The notes beneath the pieces were generated by a model that ran no database searches, was not told the DNA's origin, and worked only from the letters and a program-made list of their open reading frames with translations. Of a stretch of 6,906 nucleotides of DNA, positions 4,631-6,906 are shown piece after piece. The stretch's first letter is position 1. Each line of letters begins with the position of its first letter. The translations under genes were made by a program, and so were the position numbers. Origin of the DNA: Mailhella sp. (lineage in GTDB: Bacteria; Desulfobacterota; Desulfovibrionia; Desulfovibrionales; Desulfovibrionaceae); NCBI GenBank assembly GCA_017522745.1, contig JAFWYI010000085.1, forward strand, positions 1 to 6,906, read 5' to 3'.

Positions 4631-6427
4631 TCAGATGTCGGTAAGAGTGAGCTTGTTCTTGGTGGCGGTGATGCTTTCCTTCTGCACCTTGCTGCGGTCC
4701 GAGTAGTGGGTGTGCAGCAGTTCGTGAGCCAGATGGGAGTTGGGCTCGCCAAGGAAATCCTTGTAGAGCTGCGTCACCTGCGGGTTCAGATGGGACTGGC
4801 GGCGAGGCATGGCCTTGTCGATCTTGTAAAGGCCCTGCATGCGCTTGGAAGCGTTGGGATGGTATTCGCCCTTCACGCGGCAGGTGCCGCCACCGTCCAC
4901 ACAGCCGCCGGGGCAGGCCATCACTTCGATGAAGGTGTAGGGCGAGGTGCCGGCAACGGCCTCATCCACCAGCTTATGAGCGGCGGCAAGACCATGGCAG
5001 ATGGCGACCTTGATGACGCCGTTGCCTTCGCCGAGGTCCACATCAGCTTCACGCATGGCGGATTCGCCGCGGATGGGCTGCACGTCGATGCCGGGCAGTT
5101 CCTTGCCGTTGAGAACGGCGTACACGGTACGCACAGCCGCTTCCATAACGCCGCCGGTGGTGCCGAAGATGACGGCCGCGCCGGTGGAGTCGCTCATGAA
5201 GGGGTTGTCGAAGGCTTCCGGTTCGATCGTGGTGAGGTCGATGCCGCAGCGGCGCAGCAGGCGGGCGAGTTCACGCACGGTAAGCACCACGTCGGTATCG
5301 GCTATGCCGTTGGTGTGGAGCTGCGGGCGAGCCGCTTCGTCCTTCTTGGCGGTGCAGGGCATGATGGAGATGGTGCGCATCTTCTTGGGGGAGATGCCCA
5401 TCTTGTCGCACAGGTAGGTCTTGCACAGGGCACCCTGCACGGCCTGAGGCGAACGGGTGCTGGAGATGTAGGGCAGGCTTTCAGGGCAATGCTTTTCGGC
5501 GTAGTTCATCCAGCCGGGGCAGCAGGAGGTGAACATGGGCAGCTTGCCGCCTTCCTTGATGCGGTGCAGGAGTTCCGTGCCTTCTTCCATGATGACCACG
5601 TCGGCACCGAAGTCGGTGTCGGTGATGATATCGAAGCCGATGCGGCGCAGGGCGGCGACGAGGCGGCCTTCCACGTTTTCTCCGGGACCGAAGCCGAAGG
5701 CTTCACCCAGCACCACGCGGACGGAAGGCGCGAAGGCCACCACGGTGGTGAGTTCAGGATCGGCGATGTAGTCGAGGACTTCGTCGTTCTGGTCACGTTC
5801 GGCAAGGGCGCCGGTGGGGCACACGATGGTACACTGGCCGCACTGGATGCAGGCGGAGATGTTCTGCGAGGGGGCCATGCCCACGCCCACATGGGCGTTC
5901 ACGCCGGTGCCGTCCACGGTGAGGGCGGCCACGCCCTGGACCTTGCGGCACACTTCCACGCAGCGCAAGCAGCGGATGCACTTGGTCATATCGCGCACCA
6001 TGCCGCGCATGGTATCGTCGAGCGGGCGGTCGATAGCGATGCGGGGGGCGAAGCGGTTGGTGGAAAGACCTACGTATTCGCCGAGGGACTGAAGTTCACA
6101 GTCGCCGTGGCGGGCACAGGCGATGCAGTTCTGGTCATGGTCGGCAAAGATGAGTTCCACCTGCAGCTTCTGCATCTTGCGGACGCTGCTGGAGCGGGTA
6201 TCCACTTTCATGCCGTCCTGCATGGGGGTGTTGCAGGAGGTGACGATGCTGGTGTTGCCCTGAGCGTCGGTCACTTCCACAAGGCAGACGCGGCAGGTGC
6301 CGGGCTTATGATCCAGCGCGTGGAAATGGCAGAGCGTGGGGATGAAGACTCCGTTGCGCTTGGCGACCTGAAGGATGGTCTCCCCCTGCTCGAAGCTGTA
6401 TTCACGGCCATTGATGTATGCTTTCAT
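4631..6427 (-). CDS. hydA: Multi-cluster [FeFe] hydrogenase, catalytic subunit
   Basis: This 598-residue cytosolic enzyme interconverts H2 with protons and electrons. It has the modular M3-type architecture. An N-terminal [2Fe-2S] domain carries Cys33, 45, 48 and 65. A His-ligated [4Fe-4S] site has His97, Cys101, Cys104 and Cys110. Two ferredoxin-like [4Fe-4S] motifs have Cys150/153/156/160 and Cys193/196/199/203. The H-cluster domain shows all three signatures: TSCCPGW (300-306; Cys302), MPCTAKK (356-362; Cys358) and ACPGGCVDGGG (504-514; Cys505 and Cys509). The small-subunit-like domain closes with LYKDFLGEPNSHLAHELLHTHY, after which about 20 polar residues form an unusual tail. No Tat signal is present. 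GAGG (6436-6439) lies 8 nt before the ATG. It follows a flavoprotein gene by 18 nt, so the two are co-transcribed and probably form a complex. The combination suggests exchange of electrons between H2 and NAD(P)(H) or ferredoxin. All cluster ligands are intact. Confidence 0.97.
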   Translation of the reverse strand: MKAYINGREYSFEQGETILQVAKRNGVFIPTLCHFHALDHKPGTCRVCLVEVTDAQGNTSIVTSCNTPMQDGMKVDTRSSSVRKMQKLQVELIFADHDQNCIACARHGDCELQSLGEYVGLSTNRFAPRIAIDRPLDDTMRGMVRDMTKCIRCLRCVEVCRKVQGVAALTVDGTGVNAHVGVGMAPSQNISACIQCGQCTIVCPTGALAERDQNDEVLDYIADPELTTVVAFAPSVRVVLGEAFGFGPGENVEGRLVAALRRIGFDIITDTDFGADVVIMEEGTELLHRIKEGGKLPMFTSCCPGWMNYAEKHCPESLPYISSTRSPQAVQGALCKTYLCDKMGISPKKMRTISIMPCTAKKDEAARPQLHTNGIADTDVVLTVRELARLLRRCGIDLTTIEPEAFDNPFMSDSTGAAVIFGTTGGVMEAAVRTVYAVLNGKELPGIDVQPIRGESAMREADVDLGEGNGVIKVAICHGLAAAHKLVDEAVAGTSPYTFIEVMACPGGCVDGGGTCRVKGEYHPNASKRMQGLYKIDKAMPRRQSHLNPQVTQLYKDFLGEPNSHLAHELLHTHYSDRSKVQKESITATKNKLTLTDI

Positions 6428-6445
6428 GGCGTTTTCCTCGCACGG

Positions 6446-6906
6446 TTAGGCGTTGATGCCGGGGATGGAAGAGCGGGTGACGACGGACATGATGCGGTAG
6501 CAGCGCATGCAGCGCTTAGCTTCCTGCCATGCCTCCTGCTGAGACATGCCCAGTTCCACTTCCTTGAAGTTGTGGGCGCGTTCGGCAGGTTCGAGCTCGT
6601 TCATCTTCACACGGGGCTTCTGTTCCTGACCGCAGACAGGATCTTCGCCGAACAGACCGGCCTGCTTGATGAGCTGGCTGATGCGTTCACGGGCGATGAA
6701 CGGAGAGGTGTTGCCTTCCAGATAGCTGGCGATGGCATGGGCGCCGATGGTGCCCTGAGCCATGCCGTGGATGAGGACGCTGGGGCCCTTGGAGCGGGGG
6801 CCGGAGGTGCCGTCGCCGCCGGCGAACACGCCGGGACGGGACGTGGCCTGATATTCGTCCACAAGGATGATGTTCTTGCGGTCGCAGGCGATGCCGTCGG
6901 CTTCCA
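6446..6906 (-). CDS. C-terminal part of a GltD-like FAD/NAD(P) oxidoreductase, hydrogenase partner (partial)
   Basis: The frame runs off the right window edge, so only the last 152 residues are visible. The segment VDEYQATSRPGVFAGGD, then GPSVLIHGMAQGTIGAHAIASYLEG, is the C-terminal FAD-binding end of the pyridine nucleotide-disulfide oxidoreductase fold, as in glutamate synthase small subunit (GltD) and NfnB-type proteins. The tail (ERAHNFKEVELGMSQQEAWQEAKRCMRCYR) resembles the Fe-S motif that GltD proteins carry at the N terminus. Here it sits at the C terminus with one clear CxxC and a lone upstream Cys, so a complete four-cysteine cluster is not evident in the visible part. Placed 18 nt upstream of the [FeFe] hydrogenase, it is likely the NAD(P)-reactive partner. 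The GTG at 6862 is not the start, since homology continues upstream of it. The N-terminal domain composition, including any NuoF-like fusion, lies outside the window. Confidence 0.85.
   Translation of the reverse strand, partial: EADGIACDRKNIILVDEYQATSRPGVFAGGDGTSGPRSKGPSVLIHGMAQGTIGAHAIASYLEGNTSPFIARERISQLIKQAGLFGEDPVCGQEQKPRVKMNELEPAERAHNFKEVELGMSQQEAWQEAKRCMRCYRIMSVVTRSSIPGINA

Noticed and set aside
5506..5892. Overlapping minus-strand frame inside the hydrogenase gene
   Set aside because: It is a shifted frame within the conserved H-cluster and ferredoxin coding region, and its Pro/Ser/Ala-rich translation is typical of a GC-rich shadow.
1..6906. CRISPR array, tRNA or rRNA gene, insertion sequence, defence system
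   Set aside because: No regularly spaced repeats, cloverleaf, transposase-like frame or terminal inverted repeats were seen. The intergenic regions are short and are filled by promoters, the riboswitch and terminators.

Overview
The window is a GC-rich stretch from what looks like an anaerobic, fermentative or sulfate/sulfite-reducing bacterium. It carries a pyruvate formate-lyase system and a multi-cluster [FeFe] hydrogenase beside a GltD-like flavoprotein. That gene set, the GC-rich coding and the compact intergenic regions would fit a member of the Desulfovibrionaceae (Desulfovibrio/Bilophila-like). This is inference: there is no rRNA or other marker gene here, and some anaerobic Firmicutes carry similar genes.

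Layout, left to right. On the + strand are the C-terminal end of an unrecognised membrane protein (1-205) and a DUF1653-family small protein (224-517). They end at a bidirectional hairpin terminator (about 534-597) that faces the minus-strand pyruvate formate-lyase locus. On the minus strand come pflA (607-1395), an intercistronic terminator (1460-1491) and pflB (1503-3734). The pflB leader (about 3735-3885) reads as a complete ZMP/ZTP riboswitch (pfl motif) followed by an overlapping intrinsic terminator, with a TTGACA promoter just upstream. Next are a DUF1508/YegP-like two-repeat protein (4009-4386) with its own promoter and terminator, a 244-bp intergenic region with hairpins and a direct repeat, an [FeFe] hydrogenase (4631-6427), and the C-terminal part of an FAD/NAD(P) oxidoreductase (6446 to the window edge). 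The last two form an operon with an 18-nt gap.

How the genes fit together. PflB splits pyruvate to acetyl-CoA and formate, and PflA installs its glycyl radical. Formate is a source of 10-formyl-tetrahydrofolate, the cofactor used in purine synthesis; when that cofactor runs short, ZMP (AICAR) and ZTP accumulate. A ZTP-sensing ON switch before pflB therefore makes metabolic sense, because low formyl-THF would relieve termination and raise formate supply. The terminator between pflB and pflA probably lowers activase expression relative to the lyase. The hydrogenase and GltD-like flavoprotein would couple H2 to NAD(P)(H) and/or ferredoxin pools. The most notable element is the riboswitch-terminator leader of pflB. 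It belongs to a known RNA class, but this copy has a compensatory change in the pseudoknot and sits directly ahead of a lyase gene.
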